From contig JANQSC010000072.1 of the NCBI GenBank assembly GCA_028284235.1, positions 1 to 64,000 on the forward strand: a DNA stretch of 64,000 nt, written 5' to 3'. Each line of letters starts with the position of its first letter. Position 1 is the stretch's first letter. The notes below the pieces were generated by a model that ran no database searches, had not been told where the DNA came from, and saw only the letters and a program-made list of their open reading frames with translations. This DNA is from Opitutaceae bacterium (GTDB lineage Bacteria > Verrucomicrobiota > Verrucomicrobiia > Opitutales > Opitutaceae). Shown piece after piece: positions 1 to 10,331 of this stretch. Made by a program: the position numbers and the translations under genes.

Positions 1-1217
1 AGGTCGTGTCGCCGCGCTAGTTGTTCAATCCAGGTTCGAGTCGCGAGGATCTGCCCGTAATAGTTCAGACCGTCCGTTAGCGTGTCTTTTGATCGTAGCG
101 GGCTTTCCGCCGGCTTGAGGTTGGTGCTTACGCTCTTGTCTAAAGCGACATTGCGACCTTCTGATATCAGCTCGATCTCCGCGAAACCGACTTTTTGAGG
201 AGCGGCGTTTTCGGGGCTGATTTCTCTCTGCGGTTCCGCGGTCAGACGGACATAGCGGCAAGAAGTTTCCGCTAGAGGTAAAGTGGTGATCGGGCCGATG
301 TCTTTAATGTTGTTTCGCCGATAGTCGATGAGAGTTGCTGCGTCCGAAAAGTCTTCCTGGTTGGCTCCCTCCACGATCAGCCGTTTAGGTAGGCCGAAGT
401 CTCCGGGAGTGGAGAGCGGAACGGTGGTGCTTTGTTCTACTGTATGCAGGTTGATCTGCGTCAAGGCGTACGGTTTTCCCAAGTCGATGAGAAAGTAGGG
501 TTGTTCTTCTGGCAGACCCACAAAAGAGAGGCTTTTCTCGCCTTGCGCTGCGTCCATCAGATACGGAACGAACCCGTCGACAGCAAAGTCCTTGTTCCAG
601 GCGCTCGTTGTATCCGTTGGCTGCTCACGAATTTTTACGGGTTTTCTAAGGGCTACGTTCTCAAAGCCGCTAAAGACGAGTATTTCAGCTAGCTGAAGAA
701 AGTACCTTCCTTCGAAACCTCGAGGCGTTAAGGTTGTGGCCTCAATGCGAACCCAATCCGCAACGACATCGGGAACGTCGATAACTAGAGGAGCGATGCG
801 CGGCAGCAATTGATCTTCCGCTTTAAAGCGAGCGACTTCAATGCCGCCGCGAATGTCCCCCGTTCCCGCGATCACTCGAAACTCTGAAGGAAAGCTCTCA
901 GCTATAAAGCCTTGCTTCGTCTCGCGCAAGATGGACGGGACCAGCGCGATTTGGTTGACGGCATAGTCATCGCCCAAGTCAATTTCGATCCACTCCGTAT
1001 GACGAGGATCTGCATGGCCATTGGATCGGTACCCCTTTGAACCGAGCCCTGCTCTAAGGCTGTAGTTGGCGAGGCCGCTTAGTTCTTCATCGATTTTGTC
1101 TAGTCGTTCCTCAAGAGCCGAGATCGACATGCTGTCGATTGAGGTCTCGCCACCGCGCGAGGCGATGGCGGTCGCGGCCAACAGGGGCAGGGTGAGGATT
1201 GTTCGAATGCGAGGCAT
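1..1217 (-). CDS. Secreted protein with discoidin (F5/8 type C)-like repeats, C-terminus truncated by the window edge
   Basis: Hand translation of the minus strand from ATG at 1217 gives an open frame to the edge: MPRIRTILTLPLLAATAIASRGGETSIDSMSISALEERLDKIDEELSGLANYSLRAGLGSKGYRSNGHADPRHTEWIEIDLGDDYAVNQIALVPS... with two or more 'IDLG..Y.l.qi.l' type segments. It is absent from the ORF track because it has no stop inside the window. Confidence 0.65.
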   Translation of the reverse strand, partial: MPRIRTILTLPLLAATAIASRGGETSIDSMSISALEERLDKIDEELSGLANYSLRAGLGSKGYRSNGHADPRHTEWIEIDLGDDYAVNQIALVPSILRETKQGFIAESFPSEFRVIAGTGDIRGGIEVARFKAEDQLLPRIAPLVIDVPDVVADWVRIEATTLTPRGFEGRYFLQLAEILVFSGFENVALRKPVKIREQPTDTTSAWNKDFAVDGFVPYLMDAAQGEKSLSFVGLPEEQPYFLIDLGKPYALTQINLHTVEQSTTVPLSTPGDFGLPKRLIVEGANQEDFSDAATLIDYRRNNIKDIGPITTLPLAETSCRYVRLTAEPQREISPENAAPQKVGFAEIELISEGRNVALDKSVSTNLKPAESPLRSKDTLTDGLNYYGQILATRTWIEQLARRHD

Positions 1218-1431
1218 TTCCTTCGCGATTTAAATGAACTGAGGGATTTGGCGCAACACGCTTTTCTTAGGGGAGAAAGTGTAAGGTGAAAACGCGGAGC
1301 GAGGCATCCTATAAAATGAGGATAGGCGGCCCTTTGACGAGCGCTATTCTAGTTGGCGCTCAACCCAGGAGACTCCCATACGCGCCTCGTTCGAGACGCG
1401 TGAAGTTAACCCCTTAAACTAGATTACGAAA

Positions 1432-3720
1432 ATGAAAAACACTACTTACTCAGTTATTAACCACTCTACCCAGCTGAAGCGGGTTGCGCTCTTTTGTAGC
1501 GCTATAGTTGGCGCGTATTCGTTTGCTCAAGACGATTCGGAAGGCGACGAGGTTTTCACACTCAGCCCTTTTGTTGTTGAAGGTACAGACGGTTACGCTG
1601 CTACTAACACGATCTCGGGCACGGGCCTGAATACCCCGCTTATCAACTTGCCGATGTCGATAAACGTAGTGACGGCGGACTTTCTGGAAGACAGTCACAT
1701 TGGTGAGTTCACGCATGCGTTGGACTACAATTCTTCGATATCCCAAACGGGGAGAAACCACAACGGCCGTACGAATCCACAGATTTTCTCGATACGTGGT
1801 TTTAGGAATAGCACGATGCTAGTAGATGGCGTACTTGGAGGCGCATCGCTCCCGATGCAAATGATTGATCGGATCGAAGTCGTCAAAGGGCCCAATACGC
1901 TCTACGGCCAGGCGGAGCCAGGGGGCTTGGTCAATATAATCAGTAAAAAGCCAAGCGCTGAAGAGGGAGGCGTTGTTAGAGCGATCGTTGGCGACGGTGA
2001 ATGGCGCCAATTGAAACTGGACTACACCGTTCGAGCTATGGACGACAAACTCGGTGTGCGAGTTATGACGGACAATAAGGAATTCAATGGCTGGAGATGG
2101 GTCGACGGTCAGAAACACGATTTCAAAGGCGTTTCCGGAACCTACGATCTAGCGGAAGCCACTCACTTGGACTTCTTGGTTGCCGAGAATGACATATCCG
2201 GTTTTCCAACACAGCGCGCGACTTGGGGTTTCCAGCGAATTGCCACCGATTTAAACGGAGATGGAGACACTGAAGACACTGTAAATGGAATCGGCGAAGC
2301 AAGCGCTCGCTATAATAACACATTCTTGCCACGAGAATACGTATCCTCGACGGCGGAGAACATTATGGATCACGAAAACTTTTGGATGTCTTTGGGTTTT
2401 CGGCACAGTTTTAGCGACCGTCACACTTTGCAGTACAAATACAACTTCCACGACCTGCACAATGTGACTACGTTCAGGGAGTTTAATACCTTCGGTACCG
2501 ATGGAGTCGCCGGTGGTCTCGACGCGCTGGACGATTTTAGAGGTCGCGATGAAGTGCATACTCTCAACGACACTATCCAATTCGAGTCGGGCGACGTCAG
2601 GCACCAAGTACTTTTGGGCGTTAGAAAGTCCGAGCGATACAATAGGGGTGGAACGTATCGGCTGAGAGCCACGAACGCCGCCGAGTCCGCTATAAGAAGA
2701 GAGCTTGAAGCCCGTACTGGAAAAGTCTTCCGGGATTTCCTCAGTAGAGACGAGGTTCTCGCTGGCGTGCCGATTTACGAAGAAGACGTACCAAGTCCGG
2801 AAGAGCTTTTGACCTTCGGGGTTCGGAGCAATCAAAATGATCTTAGTATCCAGGAGGTTACTACTTTCTATGCAACGGACAACGTCTACTTCAACGAGGG
2901 TAGATCGAATATCCTAATCGGAGTACGTCACATCGATCTCGAGCAACGGTCTACTCTGCTCGGAGGGGCGGAGAGTGGGTCCGTTTCGGGCAGCGACATG
3001 AATTTCCAGTTTGGAGCCGTGCACCGCATCAACCCTCATATGAGTGTATTCGGGAGCTGGGCGGACGCGTTCCGTCCGCAAAACACGATCGATCCCAATA
3101 CGGGCGAGTTTGTCGGCCCTCAGACCAGCGAGGCTATCGATCTGGGCCTCAAGTTCGACGGTTTAGGTGACGGAAAACTGAGCGGTTCCGTCGCTTTGTT
3201 TCGCATCGAGCAAAGCAACGTGTTCCGAAGCGACCACAATCCAGTGACCTTCATTAACGACACGGCAATCACAGACGATCTAAGCGAGGGGTTCGAATTC
3301 GAGCTATTCTACAATCCGGTCCCCCATTGGAATATCGTGGCTGCGTATAGCTACATCGATGCAAAAGTAGTCGGTGAAGTTGCTACGGGTTTGCGCTTGG
3401 AGGGCGCGACCCCGCACCGGTTTACCTTGTTTAACAGCTACACAGTTCAAGAGGGCCCCCTTGAGGGAGCTCGATTCGGGGGAGGCATGGTCTTTGCGGA
3501 TGGCCCTATTCAGCAGTTCGGCAACATCTCCAACTCGCTTGTAGTGGAGGATGGATACACGACGTTCGATTTCTTCGCTCGATTTCCGGTTACATTCGGC
3601 GAGCGGGATTGGGAAATCGGGGTCAACGTCGACAACGTGACCGACGAATTTTTCGTGCGTTCTCGAGCCGGGACAAGTGAAGCCCGCCAGGTGCTGTTCT
3701 CCCTGTCCACGGATTTGTAG
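1432..3720 (+). CDS. TonB-dependent outer-membrane receptor
   Basis: Signal peptide, 'TLSPFVVEG' N-terminus, plug domain (LPMSINVVTADFLEDS, IDRIEVVKGPNTLYGQAEPGGLVNIISKKP) and C-terminal beta-barrel (VNVDNVTDEFFVRS). Confidence 0.93.
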   Translation: MKNTTYSVINHSTQLKRVALFCSAIVGAYSFAQDDSEGDEVFTLSPFVVEGTDGYAATNTISGTGLNTPLINLPMSINVVTADFLEDSHIGEFTHALDYNSSISQTGRNHNGRTNPQIFSIRGFRNSTMLVDGVLGGASLPMQMIDRIEVVKGPNTLYGQAEPGGLVNIISKKPSAEEGGVVRAIVGDGEWRQLKLDYTVRAMDDKLGVRVMTDNKEFNGWRWVDGQKHDFKGVSGTYDLAEATHLDFLVAENDISGFPTQRATWGFQRIATDLNGDGDTEDTVNGIGEASARYNNTFLPREYVSSTAENIMDHENFWMSLGFRHSFSDRHTLQYKYNFHDLHNVTTFREFNTFGTDGVAGGLDALDDFRGRDEVHTLNDTIQFESGDVRHQVLLGVRKSERYNRGGTYRLRATNAAESAIRRELEARTGKVFRDFLSRDEVLAGVPIYEEDVPSPEELLTFGVRSNQNDLSIQEVTTFYATDNVYFNEGRSNILIGVRHIDLEQRSTLLGGAESGSVSGSDMNFQFGAVHRINPHMSVFGSWADAFRPQNTIDPNTGEFVGPQTSEAIDLGLKFDGLGDGKLSGSVALFRIEQSNVFRSDHNPVTFINDTAITDDLSEGFEFELFYNPVPHWNIVAAYSYIDAKVVGEVATGLRLEGATPHRFTLFNSYTVQEGPLEGARFGGGMVFADGPIQQFGNISNSLVVEDGYTTFDFFARFPVTFGERDWEIGVNVDNVTDEFFVRSRAGTSEARQVLFSLSTDL

Positions 3721-3763
3721 TAGATAGTGACGTAGGTCGTAGCACGCCTTGCTAGAAGGCAAA

Positions 3764-3797
3764 GCCCCCTTCAAGTGACGTTGGAGGGGGCCTTTTT
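3764..3797 (+). terminator. Rho-independent terminator after the TonB receptor
   Basis: GCCCCCT...AGGGGGC stem followed by CTTTTT. Confidence 0.7.
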
Positions 3798-3809
3798 AAG
3801 AAGAAACGC

Positions 3810-5360
3810 ATGATCCATTTGAGAATCGCAGGTATTCCTTTTTGTGGTAAGCCCATAGTGGTAGGTTTAGCGCTCTTGGCCTTTGTCGCGGGACTTGGCG
3901 CCCAAGAGGAGCTCAGCGCGGATAGAAAATTCGACTACACGTGGGAATCGTTGAAAACCCAGCCAGTTCCTCGATGGTTCGACGAGGGGAAGTTCGGCAT
4001 ATTCATACATTGGGGCCCGTATAGCGTTGTTGGATACAGCGAAGGAGGCGTTGGCTATGCGGAGCACATCCCGAAGCAAATGTATCGGGATTCCGAGCAC
4101 TACTACCCGCTCATCGAGGGTTTGTTTGGCGCTCATCCGCCCGAGTTTGGCTACAAAGACATCGTGCCGCATTTCAAGGCTGAGAATTGGGATCCAGATG
4201 ACTGGGCTGCGCTATTTAGTCAAGCGGGGGCTCGGTACGTTGTGATGACTGCGGAACACCACGACGGCTACGCAATGTGGGACTCCGACCTCACGCCTTG
4301 GGCCGCGACCAAAGTGGGTCCCATGCGCGATCTCGTGGGCGATCTTGGCGAGGCGGTTCGGGCTAAAGGTCTCAAGTATGCGCCTTCATTTCATCGGGAG
4401 CGTCACAACGGTTTCTTCGCTTTGGAGCGCTATGCCCAAGCGAGTCCGCCTCACCCGGATGTCGCTGCGGAGATCGAAAGGGTGCCGGAAGCGGAGTCGC
4501 TTTACGGGCCCTTCGAAATTGATGGCGCCTTCATCGCGGACTATGTCGCTCGTTGGAGGGAGATCGAGCGAAAGTACCAGCCTGACTTGATGTGGCTCGA
4601 CCATGTTCCCGTGTTTCATGAGCAGTGGTGCGAAGAGTTTGACCATCCGTATATCCGCAGTTTTCACGTCGCTTTGCAGCGGATGATCGCCGACTACTTC
4701 AACGCTGCGGAAGACTGGGGCAAACCGGTTTTTGTCAACAACAAGGGTCCCGAAGGCGCTCACAATTGGCCAGTTGGTGTAGGCTTTCGGGAGGCGGACA
4801 ACTTGGAACTCGAAGGAATCTCGACCAAGTGGCAGAACCCGGCCACGCTTGGCACTTCCTACGGCTATTTGGAAGCGGAGGAAATTGGCGATCTCTACAA
4901 AAGTCCGACCGAACTCGTCCACTTGCTCTGCGACGTGGTGAGCAAAAACGGGAATCTTCTGCTGAACATCGGACCGAGAGCGGACGGGACTATACCCGAT
5001 GGCATGCGAAGACGTTTGCTGGCTATGGGGAAGTGGCTGGAAACGAATGGCGAAGCGATCTACGGGACCAAGCCCTGGATGGTCGCTCGACAGAAGAAAC
5101 CGAATACACGATTCACAATCAAAGAGACCACGCTTTATGCAATTGTCTTTGAGCAACCGGCTAGGCCCTTCGTGATTCAGGCGGGTGAAGTTGATCTCGA
5201 AGAATTCCAGGATGCAGAAGTATCCCTTCTCGGGTCAGACGAACTGATAAAGTGGAGTTTGACGGACGACGGGATTCGCGTCTATCCGCCCCGCGAGTGG
5301 CCCGGAGAGCATGCGTGGACTTTTCGAATCGATAGAGTTCCTGGCAAATCGCCAAAGTGA
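3810..5360 (+). CDS. Alpha-L-fucosidase (GH29)
   Basis: PRWFDEGKFGIFIHWGPYSV, YVVMTAEHHDGYAMWDS, SKNGNLLLNIGPRADGTIP motifs. Confidence 0.93.
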   Translation: MIHLRIAGIPFCGKPIVVGLALLAFVAGLGAQEELSADRKFDYTWESLKTQPVPRWFDEGKFGIFIHWGPYSVVGYSEGGVGYAEHIPKQMYRDSEHYYPLIEGLFGAHPPEFGYKDIVPHFKAENWDPDDWAALFSQAGARYVVMTAEHHDGYAMWDSDLTPWAATKVGPMRDLVGDLGEAVRAKGLKYAPSFHRERHNGFFALERYAQASPPHPDVAAEIERVPEAESLYGPFEIDGAFIADYVARWREIERKYQPDLMWLDHVPVFHEQWCEEFDHPYIRSFHVALQRMIADYFNAAEDWGKPVFVNNKGPEGAHNWPVGVGFREADNLELEGISTKWQNPATLGTSYGYLEAEEIGDLYKSPTELVHLLCDVVSKNGNLLLNIGPRADGTIPDGMRRRLLAMGKWLETNGEAIYGTKPWMVARQKKPNTRFTIKETTLYAIVFEQPARPFVIQAGEVDLEEFQDAEVSLLGSDELIKWSLTDDGIRVYPPREWPGEHAWTFRIDRVPGKSPK

Positions 5361-5464
5361 TTATACTCCGAACGGCTTCTGCATCATAGGAAGGCTCTAC
5401 AGACCGGAGAGTCTAGACCGGCTGTAGCAGACTTGTGGAGCGGAAGATTCAAGTTCGACTATAT

Positions 5465-6892
5465 ATGAAACGACTGATCCTCCTTTGCGTTCTTCCCAAT
5501 TTCGCAAGCGCGCTATTTGCACTTCAAGGGCAAGATACTCACTCTGTTTCGCGTCGATCGGGGGAAATGATCTATCAGCAATTCTGCGCTACGTGCCACG
5601 GCGTGAATTTTGAAGGCGGAAAGGCCCAATCGTTGATAAAAGAGAAATGGCTCTTTGGAAGCGTGCGGAAAGCGATCTCTGAAAACATCGAGCACGGTAT
5701 AGCTGCGGTCGGCATGCCAGGATTCGCGGCTGCCTTGAGCGATGAAGAACTGGGGCGAGTGACAGATTATGTTCTCTCAATACAAGGGACGGAATTGGAA
5801 GCCAGGAAATCTATACCAAAGAGAATAGAAACGGAACTGAATACACTGCGTGTCGAGATCCTGGTGGCAGATGGGCTTCAAGTTCCCTGGAGCATAGAGT
5901 TTGTCGACGAGCGACGAGCTCTCGTGTCCGAACGGCCTGGCGGACTTCGATGGATTGTCGATGGAAAGCTCGATCCCAGGCCGATAGAAGGACTGCCTAA
6001 GACCTGGTATTTTCGAGACGCAGGCATGCTGGATATCGCGTTGCATCCAGACTACGAGGAAAACGGCTGGGTATATATTGCGAATAGCGACCCTATAGGC
6101 GATGAAAAAGACCGGCAAACACCCGCTATGCTTCAAATCATTCGGGGTCGAGTCAATGGCTACCAGTGGATCGATCAAGAGACCATTTTCTCGGTTCCCG
6201 AAGAAGAGTATTTCGCCTCGAGTATGCACTTTGGTTGCCGCATGTTGTTCGACAGAGAAGGGCATCTGTACTTTTCCTCTGGAGACAAAGGAATACCGGA
6301 AGACGCTCAGGATCTCTACGATGCCCAGGGCAAGATACACAGAGTTTACGCAGACGGCTCGATTCCGAAAGACAACCCGTTCTTCAATCACCCGACCCAG
6401 TACAAGAGTATTTTCACATACGGTAGTCGCAATGTGCAGGGTCTAGCCCAACACCCGGAAACAGGAGGGATCTGGGCAACTGATCACGGTCCCATGGGAG
6501 GGGACGAGCTGAATTGGGTTCGTCCGGGCGCGAACCACGGCTGGCCGCTGGCGACCTATGGCATTAACCACGACGGCACCCTCGTTTCCGAGCGTGCCGA
6601 GTACCCTGGAGTGACGAGCCCCGCTCGCTATTGGGTTCCGTCTATAGCGACTTGCCCGATTGCGTTCGTAGACAGCGAACTATTCCCTGAATGGAAAAAC
6701 AACCTTCTGCTCGGAGCGCTCAAATTTCAGGAAATCCGTCGACTGGTTTTGGAAGGAGAAGAAGTTGTCGAAGAGGAGATCCTATTCCAGGGATACGGTC
6801 GCGTGCGCGACATTAAGTTTGGTCCCGATGGCGCGCTCTATGCGTTGTTGAACGACCCGGATCAACTGATCAGAATCACTCCGTACAAGTAG
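5465..6892 (+). CDS. PQQ-dependent sugar dehydrogenase with N-terminal cytochrome c domain
   Basis: Heme motif CATCH (QQFCATCHGVNFEGG), then a GSDH-type propeller (VPWSIEFVDERRALVSERPGGL, FGCRMLFDREGHLYFSSGDKG, GANHGWPLATYGINH). Start ATG 5465 preferred over 5435. Confidence 0.85.
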   Translation: MKRLILLCVLPNFASALFALQGQDTHSVSRRSGEMIYQQFCATCHGVNFEGGKAQSLIKEKWLFGSVRKAISENIEHGIAAVGMPGFAAALSDEELGRVTDYVLSIQGTELEARKSIPKRIETELNTLRVEILVADGLQVPWSIEFVDERRALVSERPGGLRWIVDGKLDPRPIEGLPKTWYFRDAGMLDIALHPDYEENGWVYIANSDPIGDEKDRQTPAMLQIIRGRVNGYQWIDQETIFSVPEEEYFASSMHFGCRMLFDREGHLYFSSGDKGIPEDAQDLYDAQGKIHRVYADGSIPKDNPFFNHPTQYKSIFTYGSRNVQGLAQHPETGGIWATDHGPMGGDELNWVRPGANHGWPLATYGINHDGTLVSERAEYPGVTSPARYWVPSIATCPIAFVDSELFPEWKNNLLLGALKFQEIRRLVLEGEEVVEEEILFQGYGRVRDIKFGPDGALYALLNDPDQLIRITPYK

Positions 6893-7028
6893 TTGAGAAT
6901 CTTGTGCCTGTGTCCAAACTCAGGCGATTCTGTTACTTGCGAAAGTGAACGATCTACTCTTCACTTTGCAATCTGTATTCAAAAATAGAGTATGGGGATA
7001 CACGAGATTCAGCCGATTACATAGAGTC

Positions 7029-7913
7029 ATGGTAGGTACAAACAATAAGCTCGGGGCGTTGCTTGTTATTCTATCGATGTTTTGCTTCTCGATTAACGAC
7101 GGGTTTATGAAGTCGCTGTCTGGGAAACTCGAATGGCATCAGGTACTAGCATTGCGAGGCATTCTCGGCACGGCGCTATTGTTTGTATTGGCGGTTCTCG
7201 TGGACGGTAGAAGGAGCGCAAGAGAAGTGGTGGGGTACTTTAGGCATCCTTCATTTGCGCTTAGAACGATCTTCGAAGTTTTGGCGCTTTCGATCTGGAT
7301 TGTCGCGGTAATGAACATGTCGTTGGCGAGCGCCACCGCGATTAATCAACTGCTACCGGTGTTTCTTACGATCGGCGGAGCATTGGTTTTTCGAGAAAAG
7401 ATTGGCTGGGATCGATTGACCGCTACCGCGATTAGCCTCGTTGGAGTTCTGTTGATTGTAAAGCCGGGTAGCGAGAGTTTCACGCCTTTCGCCGTACTGG
7501 TCTTGCTCGCCACTTTGCTCATGGCCGCTCGGGATACCACGACGCGGGCGCTCAACGCGGAGGTTCCCTCAACCTACACAGCCGCAATAAGTATGGCTGC
7601 GTTGAGCCTATTTGGAATCGCGTTCGCAGCCCGCTCGGATTGGCCTCCTCTGGGAGTGGATATTCTTCTACGAATAATCGGGGCCGCTGTCTCCATGTCG
7701 TTAGCCTTCCTCTTTGTTGTGATGGGTGCGCGAATAGGCGAAGTGAGCTTTCTCGCTCCATTCCGTTACGCGGCGTTGATTGGAGGTTTGGCTATCGCTG
7801 TTTTCTTTTTTGGTGAACGGCCCGACTCGCTGTCATTGACTGGGGCTGCAATTGTAGTTGTCGCGGGAATTTGGATGCTCCGCCGTCAAAGTAGCGTGGC
7901 AGACGGAAGGTGA
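7029..7913 (+). CDS. DMT/EamA family transporter
   Basis: About 10 hydrophobic segments; EamA-like sequence (SLASATAINQLLPVFLTIGGALVFREKI...). Start chosen at ATG 7029. Confidence 0.85.
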   Translation: MVGTNNKLGALLVILSMFCFSINDGFMKSLSGKLEWHQVLALRGILGTALLFVLAVLVDGRRSAREVVGYFRHPSFALRTIFEVLALSIWIVAVMNMSLASATAINQLLPVFLTIGGALVFREKIGWDRLTATAISLVGVLLIVKPGSESFTPFAVLVLLATLLMAARDTTTRALNAEVPSTYTAAISMAALSLFGIAFAARSDWPPLGVDILLRIIGAAVSMSLAFLFVVMGARIGEVSFLAPFRYAALIGGLAIAVFFFGERPDSLSLTGAAIVVVAGIWMLRRQSSVADGR

Positions 7914-7965
7914 TCTAATTGGTGTTGAACCTTCGGGTTTTTACCTCTGGTCTGTCTCCACTCCC

Positions 7966-9102
7966 ATGGCCCGCGTTTCCCTTAGCAAAATCGAAAAGAC
8001 CTTTTCGGGTTCGCGGAAGAATGGTGGGTTTCATGCGGTGAAGGGAATCGATCTGGAAGTTGCAGACGGCGAGTTCATGGTGATCGTAGGCCCTTCGGGT
8101 TGCGGCAAGTCCACCACGCTGCGGATGATCGCCGGTCTCGAGTCGGTGGATTCCGGGACAATTGAGATCGACGGCGTGCGCGTGAACGACGTCCCGCCGA
8201 AGGATCGCGACGTATCGATGGTTTTCCAAAGCTACGCGCTCTACCCGCACATGACGGTGTTCGAGAACATGGCTTTTGGATTGAAGATGCGAAAGCTGGG
8301 TTCCGAGGAGATAGAGCGACGAGTATCGGATGCGGCTCGATCGTTGGGGTTGGATGAACTGCTGAAACGCCGGCCGAAAGCGCTCTCCGGGGGACAGCGC
8401 CAACGGGTGGCCCTCGGGCGGGCGATTGTCCGCGAACCGAAGGTGTTCCTGTTCGACGAGCCTCTTTCCAATTTGGATGCGAAGATGCGGGTGGCGATGC
8501 GGGCCGAGTTGGCGAAGCTCCATCAGTCCCTTAACGCCACGATGATCTACGTAACGCACGACCAGGTGGAAGCCATGACCATGGGCGACCGGATTTGCGT
8601 CATGAACGAAGGTCGGATTCTGCAAGTGGACGAACCGTTAGCCGTCTACAATAACCCCGCCAACGTATTCGTGGCGGGATTCATCGGCAGTCCGCCCATG
8701 AATCTGGTTCGAGGTGTCTTGAGGCAAGCGGGTGAGAGAATTGAATTCGTGGAAAGCGCCGATGAAGGTAGTGGATTCTCGATTACGCTGAGTTCCGATT
8801 GCCGCTACGCGCTTGGAGACGGATCTGAACGGAGCGTCGTACTAGGGATTCGGGCGGAGGATTTGGCGATCGGGGATGCGAGTGATCGTGATTCCTCCTC
8901 CGCGACAGGCATTGCGGCCCGCGTGTCGATGAGCGAGCCAACCGGCTCGGACACACTTGTCTATCTCAATTCGGGAACGAGCGACTGGGTGGTCGTTGAA
9001 CGTTCCAATCGCGCCAGGAAAGTCGGAGACGAGGTCGAACTTCAAATCTCGGAAGATCGTATCCACTTTTTTGATGAAGCGACTGGAGATGCGATTCGTT
9101 AG
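7966..9102 (+). CDS. ABC transporter ATP-binding protein, UgpC/MalK-type
   Basis: Walker A GPSGCGKST, signature ALSGGQRQRVALGRA, Walker B VFLFDEPLSNLD, C-terminal TOBE-like domain. Confidence 0.93.
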   Translation: MARVSLSKIEKTFSGSRKNGGFHAVKGIDLEVADGEFMVIVGPSGCGKSTTLRMIAGLESVDSGTIEIDGVRVNDVPPKDRDVSMVFQSYALYPHMTVFENMAFGLKMRKLGSEEIERRVSDAARSLGLDELLKRRPKALSGGQRQRVALGRAIVREPKVFLFDEPLSNLDAKMRVAMRAELAKLHQSLNATMIYVTHDQVEAMTMGDRICVMNEGRILQVDEPLAVYNNPANVFVAGFIGSPPMNLVRGVLRQAGERIEFVESADEGSGFSITLSSDCRYALGDGSERSVVLGIRAEDLAIGDASDRDSSSATGIAARVSMSEPTGSDTLVYLNSGTSDWVVVERSNRARKVGDEVELQISEDRIHFFDEATGDAIR

Positions 9103-9164
9103 AATTGGTTAATCTCGTTAATCGAAACTCTCCAATTGCAGGGGCGTTGCTTCCGTTTACACCC

Positions 9165-9527
9165 CTAATCTTCAGGCGCGTTTGCCTGCAATTGCTTCGG
9201 GTCGAGGGTCAGCTCGCGGGTTCGCTCTTCTTGTCGCAGTTTCAGATGCAAAGCGGATTTGGCCATCAGGTGGGCGCCAACTGGAGCGGTGATGAACAGG
9301 AAACCAGTAATCAGGATTTCGTGCAGGCTGATGCCGTCCACGTGGCCGGAGAACGAGATGGCGGAGGCGATCAGGATGGCTCCGGTTCCGAGGGTTGTCG
9401 CTTTGGTTGGCCCGTGCAGGCGCATGAAGAAGTCGGGCATCTTCACCAACGCGAGCGAGCCGAGGAGGATAAACACCGCCCCGATGAGGACGAAGACTGC
9501 CAGTATGATGTCGAGGTATTCAATCAT
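9165..9527 (-). CDS. mrpG: Na+/H+ antiporter subunit G (MrpG)
   Basis: GAVFILLGSLALVKMPDFFMRLHGPTKATTLGTGAIL; operon position. Confidence 0.9.
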   Translation of the reverse strand: MIEYLDIILAVFVLIGAVFILLGSLALVKMPDFFMRLHGPTKATTLGTGAILIASAISFSGHVDGISLHEILITGFLFITAPVGAHLMAKSALHLKLRQEERTRELTLDPKQLQANAPED

Positions 9528-9534
9528 CGTTCGT

Positions 9535-9825
9535 CTATTCCATGATGTCGCCGCGCAAAAGGTATTTGCTCAGCGCGATTGTGCCGATGAATCCCATGAC
9601 CGCTATAAGCAGAGCGGCCTCGAAATAGAGCATGCTGTTTTGAGTGAGGCCGAACAGGATCACCAAAGCGATCGTGTTCACGTAGAGAGTATCCAAGGCG
9701 AGGATACGATCGGAGATATTGGGGCCGATGGTCAAGCGTATCAAGCTCAGCACGGAAGCGATGCTCACGAGCAGAATGGCGATGTCGAGAGCGAGTTCGA
9801 GAATGGGTGAGAGAGGGATCAGCAT
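9535..9825 (-). CDS. mrpF: Na+/H+ antiporter subunit F (MrpF)
   Basis: LIRLTIGPNISDRILALDTLYVNTIALVILFGL; operon position. Confidence 0.88.
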   Translation of the reverse strand: MLIPLSPILELALDIAILLVSIASVLSLIRLTIGPNISDRILALDTLYVNTIALVILFGLTQNSMLYFEAALLIAVMGFIGTIALSKYLLRGDIME

Positions 9826-10331
9826 GATTTAAGAGCCTCCAGTAAGGGTTGTTCGTAACGTTCGTGAATCTGCCGCGCCAGCCCTTCCGCATCGTCGGTG
9901 TGGAGCGTGTGGATGAGAAGGTGGCACTGGTCGGCGGAGAGATCGCACGAAACCGTTCCGGGCGTCAGGGAAATGGTATTGGCCAGTACGCTGATCGCGA
10001 GAGGCGACTGCAGTTCCAACTTGTAGCGAATGAACGCCGGCTGCAGCCGATTGCTGGGTTTCATAATCCAGATCGCTACTTGCAGGTTGGCGGTAAAGAT
10101 GTCCAAGACAAGACGGACGCCGTATCTCAACAGCGCTCCGGGGCGCTGCAAGTAGACGGGCTCCGGCCCGAACGCCGTGGTAGCCAGCGGGATTACAATG
10201 GCCAAGCATCCACCGAGCACGATGTGGCCGGGCGACATCGTGTTGTTCACCAGCAGCCAAATCGCGGCTAGCATCAGGCTTAATAGTGGATGGGGAAACA
10301 GTTTGCTTGAGGACTTCATTTGTTCTCCCAC
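9819..10331 (-). CDS. mrpE: Na+/H+ antiporter subunit E (MrpE)
   Basis: VRLVLDIFTANLQVAIWIMKPSNRLQPAFIRYKLELQSPLAISVLANTISLTPGTVS. Confidence 0.9.
   Translation of the reverse strand: MGEQMKSSSKLFPHPLLSLMLAAIWLLVNNTMSPGHIVLGGCLAIVIPLATTAFGPEPVYLQRPGALLRYGVRLVLDIFTANLQVAIWIMKPSNRLQPAFIRYKLELQSPLAISVLANTISLTPGTVSCDLSADQCHLLIHTLHTDDAEGLARQIHERYEQPLLEALKSC

Noticed and set aside
7966-9102. Orphan ABC ATPase as a degraded transporter locus
   Set aside because: A shared MalK/UgpC-type ATPase serving several remote permeases is common; the gene appears intact.
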